A DNA stretch of 64,000 nucleotides from Taxillus chinensis (Eukaryota > Streptophyta > Magnoliopsida > Santalales > Loranthaceae). The stretch is from the NCBI GenBank assembly GCA_023512835.1, contig CM042086.1, positions 2,924,299 to 2,988,298 on the forward strand. Direction: 5' to 3'. Numbering within the stretch: the first letter of the stretch is position 1; every line of letters begins with the position of its first letter. The translations under genes and the position numbers were made by a program. Below, piece by piece: positions 1 to 11,665 of this stretch. Below the pieces are notes generated by a model. The model saw only the letters and a program-made list of their open reading frames with translations. It made no database searches and had not been told where the DNA came from.

Positions 1-1479
1 AGTAATAAAATATATGAAAATTTAAAATTAAAAAATTATTTAAATTTTTTGATAGAATTACATTTATATTTTAAATTAAAAATAGTTAAAAATAACTATA
101 AAATTTACCTGTGTTTAAAAATAAATAATTCTAAATAACCATAATCGTAATTTTTTAACCGTTATAGTTTCTTTTGCCCACTATCACTTTTTTGAATCTC
201 GTTCAATTATAACATAACTTAATGGCAAGTGATATTTCATTTTATAAAAAATGTGGCCAACACATTTATCCATCAATTGATTGTATATAACTATATTCTT
301 AAATTATATATTCATAAACATCAATAACATCATTGATCCAGCTTCATGCGGATTTCGGAGTGAGTTTGTCATGTGAAACCTGAATAAGTTGTCAGCTCCC
401 ACTTTTTCATATGGCGCACATATTGACATCATCTATAATATTATTTTTTTTATTTTATCTGATTTGTTTTTAGTAAAAAAGTCATTTTATAATTTAAACT
501 CTTATTTTTATTAAAATAATATTTATTTTATTTTATTTTACCTTTATTATCACATGTCATGAAAATAAATAGTTATTTTTAAAAAAAAAAAGAGTAATTA
601 TATAGCACTGGTGGGGAAGGAGACTTTTGTAGTAATTATATAACTCTGAAAACCCATATTGGACCCGCGTTATCATTTTTGTCTGGGGACATTTAATCAT
701 CCCGTAATATGTACGTGACATTTCCTGAATTCATTATTCCACCACCAAATGCGTGAACAACTGAACTGACTATAGTTTAAGCTAACCCAAATTCTAAAAC
801 TTCTCGTTTCTGTTTTGACTCGCAAAAGTAAGGGTGTGGGCTATTGATTTAAAATTAACCAACAACCTTAAAATTTATGGGTCAATAATCTCACGCCCGC
901 AGGTCGATTCATGGGCCATCCGTGTTTTGTAAATAAATGTTTAAAACTTTTTAAAATTAATTTGCCGTCGCTTATCCTTTGGAAGTTTTTTTTCTTTTAA
1001 AGATTGATTTTTCACACGGCTGTTTAGTAGTTGTTATTCTTTATTGACATGTAAAATAATACTGAAAATAAACAGGCATAAAAAAATTTAAATTGAGTAT
1101 GTGCGTTGAATTCGAAGAAAATGAAATCAACAATGTAATATGATATTTTTTTATTTAATTTGTGCGTGAGTATTTAAATATTTTCATTTATTAAAATAAT
1201 ATTATTTATATTGTATTTTTACATATAATAATTTTATAAAAAAATATTTTATTATAAGACATCCAATCAAGTCATCATCTAATTCTATTTTACCATCCAT
1301 TTAAAGTAGAGAAAGGAGAGAGAAGAAGGTCTAGAAATCACTTAAGTTTGAAGGTAAATTTGGATTAAAAAAAGATCAACCTTAGAATTTTTGGCCTAAA
1401 TAGTCAAGCTTTTCTTTGGGTATTCTTAATTCATGTTTTGTAATTCTATTGTCTTGAAACGATTATGAAAGCTTAAAAA
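1..1479. other. AT-rich intergenic DNA
   Basis: No credible coding sequence is visible. The stretch is strongly AT-rich with many A and T runs (for example around 430-600 and 1140-1260) and no long open frame on either strand. Nothing structured was recognised. Confidence 0.5.
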
Positions 1480-1990
1480 CCTTTGATTGGGGTTAGGATG
1501 GAGTTTGATGTAATAGATTAATTTGAAATATTTTAGTTTAATATCTTTCACCTCGTTAATGTTTATTGAATATTTTGATTTAAATATAAAATGAATTCTG
1601 GACATTTCATTTTATCATATTAGGTATTTACGCCAAGTTTATAAAACGGACAAATACTTGAAAAATCAAGATACTCGACTGGCATTTCATTTAATATGCC
1701 ATGAGCGTAAAACCTAGGATACCAAGTTATCAGCTGGATGTGATGCTGGTCCCTGTATCAAACAACCTAAATCTTAAAGGATCACCCGTCCCCCGTGTTA
1801 TGGTATGTATGCATCATCGCACTTCAAAAAGGCTAATTTACGATTAGAGGTTAGGTATTAAACGTAATTACAAGTAAAGAATTAGACTAAAATAAGACAT
1901 AATCTTGGGAAAATACATCAAATGAAATCTTAACTCCAATCACCTTTTATTAATCAACTTATCTCTACTCCAAAAAGCATTTTTCAATCT
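1480..1990. repeat. LTR-like direct repeat, copy 1
   Basis: This segment has a diverged second copy at about 7860-8340 in the same orientation. The clearest shared block is 1732-1865 against 8109-8238: both read a GTGATGCT word, then CAAACAAC, then a CGTCCCCC tract, then AAAAGGCTA or AAGAGGCTA, then GTTAGGTATTAAA. The next ~120 bp (…ACATCAAATGAAATC… against …ACATCAATTGAAATC…) also align. Two direct copies 6.4 kb apart suggest old LTRs, but no primer-binding site or polyprotein was found between them, so the LTR reading is inference. Confidence 0.4.
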
Positions 1991-2599
1991 CTCACATTTC
2001 TTCAAATCAAATTATTTAAATTCAAGCATGCTTTTTTATTATTTTCAATCAAAATCTCTTTAAGTCATGCAAAATTTTCAATTTCTTCATCCTTCCTTGG
2101 CCCGATATTCAGACATAAAAAATCCACTTTATTACTTATCACAATTTGTACACTTGTAAATTGCGATTATCTTATAAATAATCGAAGGACGCTATTCTTA
2201 CACAATCGTAAAAACTATCTTTTGTTGCGTATGTCATACGGCAAGTATGAAATCAAAATTTTCAAAATATAATCAAGACAAGAAGACCTCTATTTGGTAC
2301 AAGTAGTTTTTATTTTTAAAATAGAATCTAAAATTTAAAAGGTATTTGGTATACTTATTTTCTTAATAAAGTAACACCGTATTCAATAAAGTAACTATTT
2401 ATAAAAATATCTTTTTAACTATTTTGTATTTTTAAATCTAAACTCATTTTGTCAAGACTCAAATTATTATTTTTATTATTTATATTTCTTCTATTGTTTT
2501 ATTTGTACCCAAAAAAGTTACTGTATAACTACACAAGGCATACCGAAGGTACAGTACACGCCAAGGTCTACAAGATCAAGCTCGCAAGAAAAACGAAAA

Positions 2600-3330
2600 G
2601 GGTAAAAAGCATAATAATCGCAAACAAATAACAAAGGAAGACGTGATGGCCTCCCCTGAGACACTGGCAAAATACACTAAAAATCTATATTGGGGAGAGG
2701 AGCCCCACACCAAGAGGTGTCTCACCAGAGACGGAATCCATGTCTCCTGGTGGTAGTGTCCAAAAAAGTGCTAACATCTATATAGTGGGGCAAGGGTCTC
2801 CCAAGAGCTAATACAAAGACAAGCCGTTTCGGTAAATAGCACTAGCAAGCCCCATACGCAACCATACACTAATATAGGCATGCCAAGAGCTTGTCGGAGG
2901 ATCAAAATTTTATTTTGTCCACAATCCAACGGGCAAGGATAGGTCGTCGGCCGAAAAGAAGAGCATTACGCTTCATCCAAATGACATACGTGGTAAACAA
3001 AATGCAGTAGAAGGCATCGGATCTGGCCGGAGGCATCCTTACGAGTGCCGTATGGTAACGAGCCTATCAAGGTTGGCGGTGAGGGACCGAGAATCCCAAC
3101 GGAAGGGTTGCTAGTGACGGAGCATCGCTTCAAATTGGCGCACAATCGGATAGAAAAACAAATGCGCGTGAGACTCCAAAGCCAGCATGGCAGTCAACAA
3201 ATCCCATCCTAGTCGAGAAGCTTCGCACGGCCTAGGTGAACAACCACTCCACCCACTAGCTACCCACAAAATAAAGGAAGCCTTAAAGGTATAAAGATGC
3301 CAAATCACGGAAGAAAGCTTCGTTTTTGGG
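2600..3330 (-). mobile_element. L1-type LINE fragment, ORF2 C-terminal (zinc-binding RVT) region
   Basis: Read on the minus strand, the frames contain patches typical of the end of plant LINE ORF2: VIWHLYTFKASFILWVA and ALESHAHLFF match the zf-RVT pattern (IWHK..PK.SF.LWLA … E.H.HLFF), followed in another frame by TTYVIWMKRNALLFGRR, the usual IW-x-RN ending. Frame changes between patches show decay. It is on the same strand as the LINE ORF1 and endonuclease pieces at 8.34-10.98 kb and in the order expected of one element, but the reverse transcriptase core between them was not found. Confidence 0.5.
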
Positions 3331-5684
3331 GACGATGATGGTGAAAATAATCATAAGACCGCAGTTGACTAACACATCATTCTCGATCCAAGAATGGTAG
3401 TTATTGCCATTGTTTGGTTGGGGGATTTTTCAACCATGATCATTTCTCTTATAATCTCCATTATTCGACATTAAATTACGGTTAAAAATTCCCATAACAA
3501 CAACTCCACACTTATAACTTGCTCGTCCTAAGACAATTAAATTACTAAGCATAAGGAAAAGTAAGACATTTGATTTGAATATAAGAAAGATGTAACAAAT
3601 TGAAATATTTATTAGGATAAATGATTTATCTATCAATGTTACGCATGAAATCTTGTATTCTCAAATTCAATAATCATGTATTCTCATCACAAAAGATCAT
3701 AAAGTTAATTAACATCCAACATTCTACAACAATTTTTCAATTCCTTCAATTCTTCATAACGAGCAAAGTGGCCTCACTCATCAAGTAATCTCACTTCACT
3801 TTCTCTCAATCCTTAATTTAATTAAACTAAACAAGTGTCTTCCTAGCTCTTTTGGTGATTCAACTATTATTCCATTGCCCAATTAGTTTTTGCCATAGAC
3901 CACATTAATATGAGTGACAATGCCCAACACACTCCTTATTTATTCTCTATATACAAGTAGTTCTAATGTAAAATACACTAAAAACATAACATTCATTTTT
4001 TTATACTGCAGTAGTTTATATAACCTTACAAGGTTTTCCTTGATGGATTATATATCTACATAGTCCATAACTTTGCTTTTTTTTTTGATAATGCACAAAC
4101 ACACCTTTAGATACTTTCTATATACGATGTAACAAACTTTAACTCACAATTTCTAAAACATTCCGTACAATTTGTAATATCACACTTTATTCCTCGACAA
4201 GTGGCACACTCCAACTCCACCATTCCAAGTATCCCAATCACCAACGTAGAACTATAAACACTTATTCAAGTTTACATTCCATGAAGTCAACACTTATCAA
4301 AATATATGGCTCCAAGTAAAGTTGTGTTCTCACTTATTCAAGGAATTAAGCTTATTTGTCTGGGTTATCAATTCATTAAAATCCAAGCCTTTGTTCAAAC
4401 ACATGACGATATCATTCCAAGTCACCGAGCTCATGCATAAGATTAATAAACACCTATTGGTTCTAAAACATTTCATGTCTTAAACATGCTATATATAAAC
4501 ATTTTAAGAGTCTTCATTATGCATTCGTCTCCTAATTACGCAACTCTTCTCACATATTTAACAATTCAAATCAACAGAACAATAACTCATATTCACAACT
4601 TTAACAAAATTAATCCCAATGCAACTCCATAAGACAACTCCACACTTGGAGTTTTACATATCCTTTCGAGGAATCGCTACAAAAAAGGGAATAAGTATTC
4701 AAACCTTTTTCTCTTTTGACTAAGAGGAGCCGACTCACCGTAAAAGTAGATCATTCGAGCCACCGACTCAAGAGCTTGTATAGAATAATATTTGACATTG
4801 GAGCATCCCATACACCTCCATATAATAATGATCAAAAGGTCCGCAACTGCATTGTCAATTTGTAGAGGCGATGGTTCAACCTAAAATGGCATTGGTCACA
4901 TGGCTCTTTCAAACCAAATGAGTGTAAATTTTGGTTATCTTTAACGCTAATGTAAATGCTTCTCCCACCCTCGTCGCTAAAGTTGCCAATCTATCTTCAT
5001 TATTTGTTTCTAGTGAATCAAAACATGGATGGTGTTGTTTTCATTATATACTTCAATAAACGAAGTGATCCGATATGAAACGGGAATCAAAACAACCTTC
5101 AAATTTATCCATACTCGAAACCATCTTCACTTCCAATCATATATGTGACAAATTAATCCCAGTTTTGGGGGGGCAGAGAATTAGTGAATAATGGGAGAAC
5201 ATCACAATCTTCACCACGTGGAAAAATAGTTGGTTCCATGTGTATGTAGTTCTGGGAGCACAAATGAAATTTCCCATGTCACCAAGCTCCAACCAGCTCT
5301 GACATAAACTATCCTCTTAAGTCCGCTGGGTCAAGTGTTGACAATAACCAATCGATCTCCACTCTTCCCCGTTTAGAATTTTTGAATTGAAGGTATTTAT
5401 CTCTAGCCTACTTTGAATCCAATTCAGGAATAATTATGTCTAATACGGACCAAATAGAGCTATCTTCAAATCCAAGGACAATTCTCTTCCTTTTCTTTTG
5501 AGATCTTGTTTGAGATCTCCTTGCCGAACTCTACTTCTTTTGGGTGATTCTCGAATAAGACTTACAGATGCAAAGTGCTTCGATTTCAAATGGTGCATAT
5601 TTTTTACGTCTCCCGTGCCAGGATCTCTCTCCTCTTCTTCTTCGATTTATGTTTTCTACTCGGATCACTGTAACATCACGAGTA
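3331..5684. other. repeat-derived intergenic DNA, unassigned
   Basis: No gene could be supported. The sequence is moderately AT-rich with only short chance frames. Its texture resembles decayed retroelement DNA like its neighbours, but no domain, LTR boundary or primer site was recognised. Confidence 0.35.
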
Positions 5685-7795
5685 AGCCACTTCTTCTTCG
5701 ATTGTCGATTCTTTTTTCTGTGGAATCTTTGGTATTAAAGACTCTTTTCTTTTAGGTGGAGGTACGTTTACTATTTTCCTTTTTTTCTGAACTCTCCTTA
5801 ACAACTCGCAATTTGTTTCTACGACTCTTACACATAGCTTTTACACTTCCTTGAAGTCTAATCAATGTAGCCTCTTCACTTTAACTCGTTGCAACTTCTT
5901 TTACATTCTCGGGAAGATTTTTATGCTTGGATTCTTTCAAAGATTCTTCACAGAAGTTCTTCCTCTTCTCCCCGAGTTAGTACAATAAGTGCGATGGGTT
6001 CAATTTTTATAAGAGATAAATTGTTTCACCCTATGGAAAATTGGTCCCACCAACTTAACAAAAATGGTTCCTCCCTTAGGAATGCATTTCATGATCAAGT
6101 TCTGAGGTAGAGAGTTTTAACAACACTCTTATAAATTCTAGGATAACATTTCGCACAATTTTAGTCAAAATCCTCACAAACCTCTCTTATCAATCCCTTC
6201 TTCCACCGTTGAAAAATTATCTCCCGCCCAATCAATATGTCTTTTAGTCTTAATGTTGTACATACATTGTAAATGTGTCAGGGAATAAGATTAATTTCAA
6301 GCATTTGTGAAAACATGCATCGACCAAAGAGGATTGCCAAAAATCTCATGAACCCCGTAGAATCCAACTTATCTTATAATATCATCTAGTGTTCCCTTTG
6401 GCTTTAGTAATCCAATTCCTCATCGTACTTTCTTTAGTACGATGACAGAGAATTATATTCACTAATAAAATGAAAAATTTTCCTAATGTTTAAAGCAGAA
6501 CCACTATCTTTCTTCCCTAACCTCGGATACCATACAAATTTCCTCTATTTCTAAATTATTGTAAAATTCTTACACTAATTCCATCAACAGGGGCAAGGAT
6601 CACTACATACCTCGGTAAATGTTGTTGTTCAAGCGCTTCTCGCATGTCGCCGCCCAAGAGATATTGGATTTTCCGTGCTCCCAAAGAAACACTATCCCCA
6701 ATGGCGCCAAAACCCTTAGAATTCCGTGTCGCACGGATCATTCTTTTGGGGGAGATTGTGAGAGAGTGTTTTTGTGCTTTTCCACTTCTTCTTCGCATTC
6801 TTGATGCTTTTTTTTCCCCGGTGGAGTCTTTGGTATCGAGACTCCTTTCTTTAGTGGCTGCAGAGGTACGTTAACTATTTTTCCTTTTTTGTGAACTCTC
6901 CTTAACAACTCTACAATTTGTTTCATATAATCTCATAGTTAGCCTTTTACACTTCCTCAAGTCTAATCAATGCAGCCTCTTCACTTAAACTCTCTCACCG
7001 CAGCTTCTTTTACATTCTATGAAGATTTTTTATGCTCGGATTCTTTTCAGGTTTTCTTTCATTTGGTGTTCTTCTTCTCGAAGAAGAAAGTTGTAATAGC
7101 GGTGTCGGTTCAATTTTATAAGAGACGCTTGTTTCACCCTATGAAAAATTGATCCCACCACTTTTAACAAAGACCGGTTCCCTCCTTAGAATGCATTTCA
7201 TGATCAAGTTCTTGGCGTAGAGTTTTAACAACACTCTTATAAATTCTAGGATAACATTTCGCACAATTTTAGTCAAAATCCTCACAAAACCTCTCTTATC
7301 AATCCCTTTCTTCCACTCGTTGAAAATCATCTCTCGCCAATCAATAGGTCTTTTAGTCTTAATGTTGTACATACATCAGAAATGTGTCATGGGAATAAAG
7401 ATTAATTTCAAGCATTTAGAAAAACATGCATCGACCAAAGAGGATCGCCAAAAATCTCATGGACCCCGTAAACCCGCTTTTCTTATAATATCGTCTAGTT
7501 GTTCCTCGATTTCAGAGTAATCCAATTCCCTCACCGTACTCCTCTTTAGTTAAGGATGGCAGAGAATGATATTCACTAGGAAAATGGAAAGTTTTCATAA
7601 TGTTTAAAGCGTAAAACCACCATGCTTTCTTCCCCAACCTGGATACCATAACGACTTTCCTCTCGTTTCTAAATTATTGTAAAATTCTTACGCTAATTCC
7701 ATCAACAAAGCAAGGATCACTACATACCTCATATAAATGTTGTCAAGCGCAAGTCACATGCATATTTTTTGGGGGAGATTAGAAAGAGTGTTTTG
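5685..7795. repeat. 1.1-kb direct tandem duplication (two diverged copies)
   Basis: Unit A (5685-6780) and unit B (6781 to about 7795) align along nearly their whole length with a period of about 1.1 kb. Landmarks present once in each: GAACTCTCCTTAACAACTC (5791, 6892), AGGATAACATTTCGCACAAT (6140, 7249), AACATGCATCGACCAAAGAG (6313, 7423), TTCTAAATTATTGTAAAATT (6549, 7667) and AAGGATCACTACATACCTC (6594, 7711). The copies differ by substitutions and many 1-3 base indels. On the minus strand unit B has a 77-codon frame (7139-7372) whose protein pattern is also visible, broken, in unit A, so the repeated unit was probably once coding. I do not recognise the protein. Confidence 0.75.
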
Positions 7796-7859
7796 GGTTT
7801 CTTACGTAAAGAATATTTGCATTATTTAGGACTTACGGTATCTTAAACCTCCATGGGAG

Positions 7860-8339
7860 AAGGATGGATATCAATGTAAGTTTGTGATTTCTTTTCTTTC
7901 GAGTATGTTAATTTAAATTCTTATTGTTTATCAAATCTCTTGAGTTTGCATGTGAGAATTAGGTTTGGCCATCTTAATTCTTGTTAAAGGTTATTCAATT
8001 ATGGATCGAAAGAAGATATCGATAATCGGATAGTTAAGAGATTCGACTTATAAAGTTAATATAATTTACGAAAGCCAATATTCTTGCTTATAACCTAGTT
8101 AGGTTGGTGTGATGCTAATCTACACTCAAACAACTTGAGCATTTAACGGGTCGCTTCGTCCCCCAAGCTAGTGGTTTACATACGGCTAAATCACTCAAAA
8201 GAGGCTAGTTCACAGCAGTGTTAGGTATTAAATAAAAACGGAAAGTTTGAATTAACATGTTTGAGAACTGGAATGAATAAAATTACATCAATTGAAATCC
8301 AAATCCTTATTTCTCCCATAAGATCATTACATTTGCTTT
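7860..8339. repeat. LTR-like direct repeat, copy 2
   Basis: Diverged direct copy of 1480-1990; best aligned block 8109-8238. It lies just beyond the tandem duplication and abuts the LINE fragment that starts at about 8340. It may be the second LTR of an old element spanning 1.5-8.3 kb, or simply a second copy of the same repeat family. Confidence 0.4.
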
Positions 8340-10985
8340 AATTTAATTTAATTACAATCGTAAAGATATCCAATTGTTACAAAAAAAGGAGTGTGCCACC
8401 CTCGGCTACAATAACCGAGAGGGAGGTAGTAATCCGCAACAATATTGCTAAATTTGAAGGAAACATTACCTCGGGCAATAGAGTCGCTTCAAATTAAAAG
8501 ATAAGTAACGACCGAATAACTACTTAAAGAAGATTTAACAAGAGGGTACGTGGAAATGCAAAACCTAATTCTAATTACACAAGGCCCGATCAAACTTGCT
8601 CCAAAAGTTTCATTACTCCAAGTGAGAAAAAGCACCAAAAAGAATTTAGGCGTAAAGGCTCATTTGGAGCAACATGTGTGAAAATCCCGGCTTCATACGC
8701 AGTAATGGCGACATTAACACGCGATTGTAAGTCAAACAGATGAAATCCCTCAAGATAAGCCAGGGTGTGGCTATAAAGAGCTACCTAAGGATAATAAAAC
8801 CTCCCAAAAGGGGCGACGCAACGGGTAGACATGTATCACAAACCATGTAAAAGAAAATAGCAACATTGTGTGCGAGAGCATGCGACACCGACTAAGCAAT
8901 GCAATACCCGAGATGTAAAATGGAGAACAAAAAGGAGACATGCTCTAACGCTGCAGCATAATAACTGGCATGCTACAGAGTAAAAATTATGAACATAACT
9001 CCAATGGGGAAACTTTTCTCCGAAGAGGAGAACGTCACAAGAGGCACTTGGTTTCCAAGAAACCCATAATATCAACATCAGCTGGAGATAGCTCCGCATC
9101 ATTCTGTGCTTCGAGGGAGAGCCGAAACCCTCAGAGCCTACATATTATCATGATGAGGACGGGGGTGGGAACCCTCGACACGATGTTTGGATGCAGCTAT
9201 GTCAAGGTAAAGAGTTCATCGGGGAAGACCTTGACGGTGTCCTAAGTAGGGGGCATGGGGAGAGAGCCACTACCCTCAGCGCGGAGAGTATAATCCGTTG
9301 TGGGAGGCGGCAGACGTCTTCGCTGGCAGGACAAACCCATCGGTATCAATGGCAAAGAAATGCTTTCTGAAGTGATGTGGAGGGGAGTGAACGAGGAGGT
9401 GTCGGCACCGGATACGGGAGGTGGCGTAGTCGGTGGCTGAAGACCAAGTTGGGTGACGATTGTGCCATGGGGACATTTCGAGTCTCGGCAATGTGCAATG
9501 GCGGATCCGGGAATATGAATAGGGGCGGGCACCAATTGAGCCATAGGGTTGGTGTTAGGAGGATGCCCAACTTCGTGTCAGCCGACGGCATTTAGACGTA
9601 GTATTTACCACGCATACGAAGTTGTTTTAAAAACTGGACGGTTTCATATTCGATGGCTCTACAACGAACGGCCTGGGGTAGAGGATTCGGACTCGATTGA
9701 TGGGTTCAATAAAGGTATCGGTTGCTACTATGACATGGGTATATTACACAAAATTTCTAGAGTCACAGGATATACGGCCTTAACGGCCTATCGACGGGAG
9801 GAGAAGACGTCACTAAGTGTCGCATCGGACCAAAGCTCTAGGGTAATTGGTGCAACCACTCCAAACTGGGGTACGCAGAGCTCGTTCCCAAAGTCAAAAA
9901 TCTAGCAAGACCTTCAAGAGGAGTGGTATGGCCCTACTAAAATAAGGCCCGCAATGCATTACAAAATTCATGTCCTCCTCAAAGGTAAAACAAAACACCA
10001 CCCATCCACTAGAACGAATACGAAAGCGAGAACTTAACTCCCAATGTTTGCAAGCACCGATGATATGTCGGCATCCAGTGAAGCGGCCCCAACATATCTA
10101 ATCAAATGGTAAAAATGGATGGGTTTGCAATGACAGGGGGCGGATGGCAAGCATACCGTCCTTGGCCAAGTAGTCGTGGGAAAAGGTCAAGGCATCCCCT
10201 TTAGAATGGAGGCGGTTTCTCCTTCTTTTAATAAGTCCCAGTTGGAGTAGCTTAGGGGCACCGGCCGGCGCAGTGCAAGTCCGGGGGTAAGGTGGGTTTG
10301 GAGGGGACCAAGAAGTGTCCACCTCAGAACTAGGGGGTCGATGACGTATCCTCGTCGCAAGAGGACAGAGGCATACGGGGAACCAGTGGTTGTCGGGCGA
10401 CACCACCGGGAAACGAATATGGCGGAACATTTCCCTCAAACACCCGGTGTAGGAAGAAAGCTGGGGTGAGGCATTTCATCAAACGCCTTGCAGCCAGGCA
10501 AGGAGAGGAAGATACAAAGAAACCGTGACCGTTAGTGCGGTAATAATCTGGGCAACAAAATGTCGAGACCCCGAGTCGGTTTAGAGGGCGAGATTTGTCT
10601 TTAGTGTTACTTTTTCTGCTCCATGAGTCACACTAGACGATGAAAACAGCAAAGGGGAAGAACATGGGCAAACCCGGCATAAACGATGAGAGAGTAGAGA
10701 CTCAAATCGGGGCAGGCCAAACAAAACCCTTGAATTTGAGGCGCAAACAACCCCTGCAGAAGCCGGACGAGTCCTTGTGAAGCCGAGGGTAAGCCGAAAA
10801 GGGGGTCAAAATCAAAATCCCAACTGATAAGAGGAGCAAATGCCATCAAGAGGCTAAGAAAATAATCTTGCACCATCCGGATGGGGGGTAGGAAGAGCCC
10901 GCGATGATTAGTAAAACACGCCTTCTTGAGAGCTCTTAGTGCATAACCATTCTTAGTTAATGAAACTATTTTTTGTGGTCTCACT
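8340..10985 (-). mobile_element. L1-type LINE fragment: ORF1 (DUF4283-like) and start of ORF2 endonuclease
   Basis: GC content rises in this block and minus-strand frames carry LINE patches in the right order. At about 10.1-9.77 kb, spread over more than one frame, GWVVFCFTFEEDMNFVMHCGP and ITLELWSDATLSDVFSS match the DUF4283 gag-like domain of plant LINE ORF1 (…F..EED…GP…LPLELW…L…). At about 9.1-8.9 kb, DVDIMGFLETKCLL followed by FPHWSYVHNFYS fits the start of an ORF2 endonuclease (…GF.ETK…W…N…). Around 8.6 kb comes WSKFDRAL, typical of the endonuclease end. Frameshifts and stops throughout show it is dead. The ORF1 start and the 5' end are uncertain. Confidence 0.5.
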
Positions 10986-11665
10986 TAATTTCTTCAAGTG
11001 CCTAATTCAACTCATTCACATGTCTAGATCAACAACTGAGTTAAAAGCCAACCATTAACGCTATTATATGCTTGATTGAAGTGAGTGATTCTAATACTAA
11101 CATACTAATGAAGTGGTCCTTACATGCAACACGGTTAAAGTTGAACAAATTAAGACAACCTTAACGTCATTACTTGTATCTGATTAAGCGAGTGATCCTC
11201 ACATGTAGCCTAAAAGAAATTATAACATATTCCATGAGTTTTAATGATTGGATTTGCGGCGTTTGCTATATACAGCACAGAAGCAAGGAAATCATCAAGC
11301 ATTCTAAGGTTCCTAATTTACCAAGTAATGAGCCCGTAATCATCAAGAACGAACTCAACGAAGGCAAATATACTAGCAGTAAAATGCCGAGACGACTCAA
11401 AACACCAACTGAGGGTGTTTATTAAAGATTGAGTTACAAGGGAAGTCTAGACTTCTGAACAGTATGGAAAAACAGGAGCTAATTCCCTTCCACAAGAAGG
11501 TTACTTTTAATATGATCATCAGCGTGATTAAAAAAAAACATGTATTGACTAACTACTACATAAGGTATTTAAAAAATATAATTAACCCGGCTACATAGAA
11601 AAAGTCGGATCATAGATGTTGGGTTGTGACTAGTGAATCATGCTGTAAGTGGTGGTGGTGATCGA
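10986..11665. other. spacer between LINE fragment and H+-PPase 3' end
   Basis: No gene supported. It should contain the 3' UTR of the minus-strand H+-pyrophosphatase near 11.5-11.66 kb; no distinct polyadenylation signal was pinned down. Confidence 0.4.

Noticed and set aside
6518..6540. ATGGTATCCGAGG on the minus strand as an LTR-element primer site
   Set aside because: Differs from the initiator-tRNA complement at key positions and recurs, changed, in the second tandem unit with no LTR beside it.
10098..10439. Possible Ulp1-type protease because of the patch VVSPDNHWFPVCL
   Set aside because: The surrounding frames fit LINE ORF1 with a DUF4283-like domain better, and no catalytic Asp or Cys context was found.
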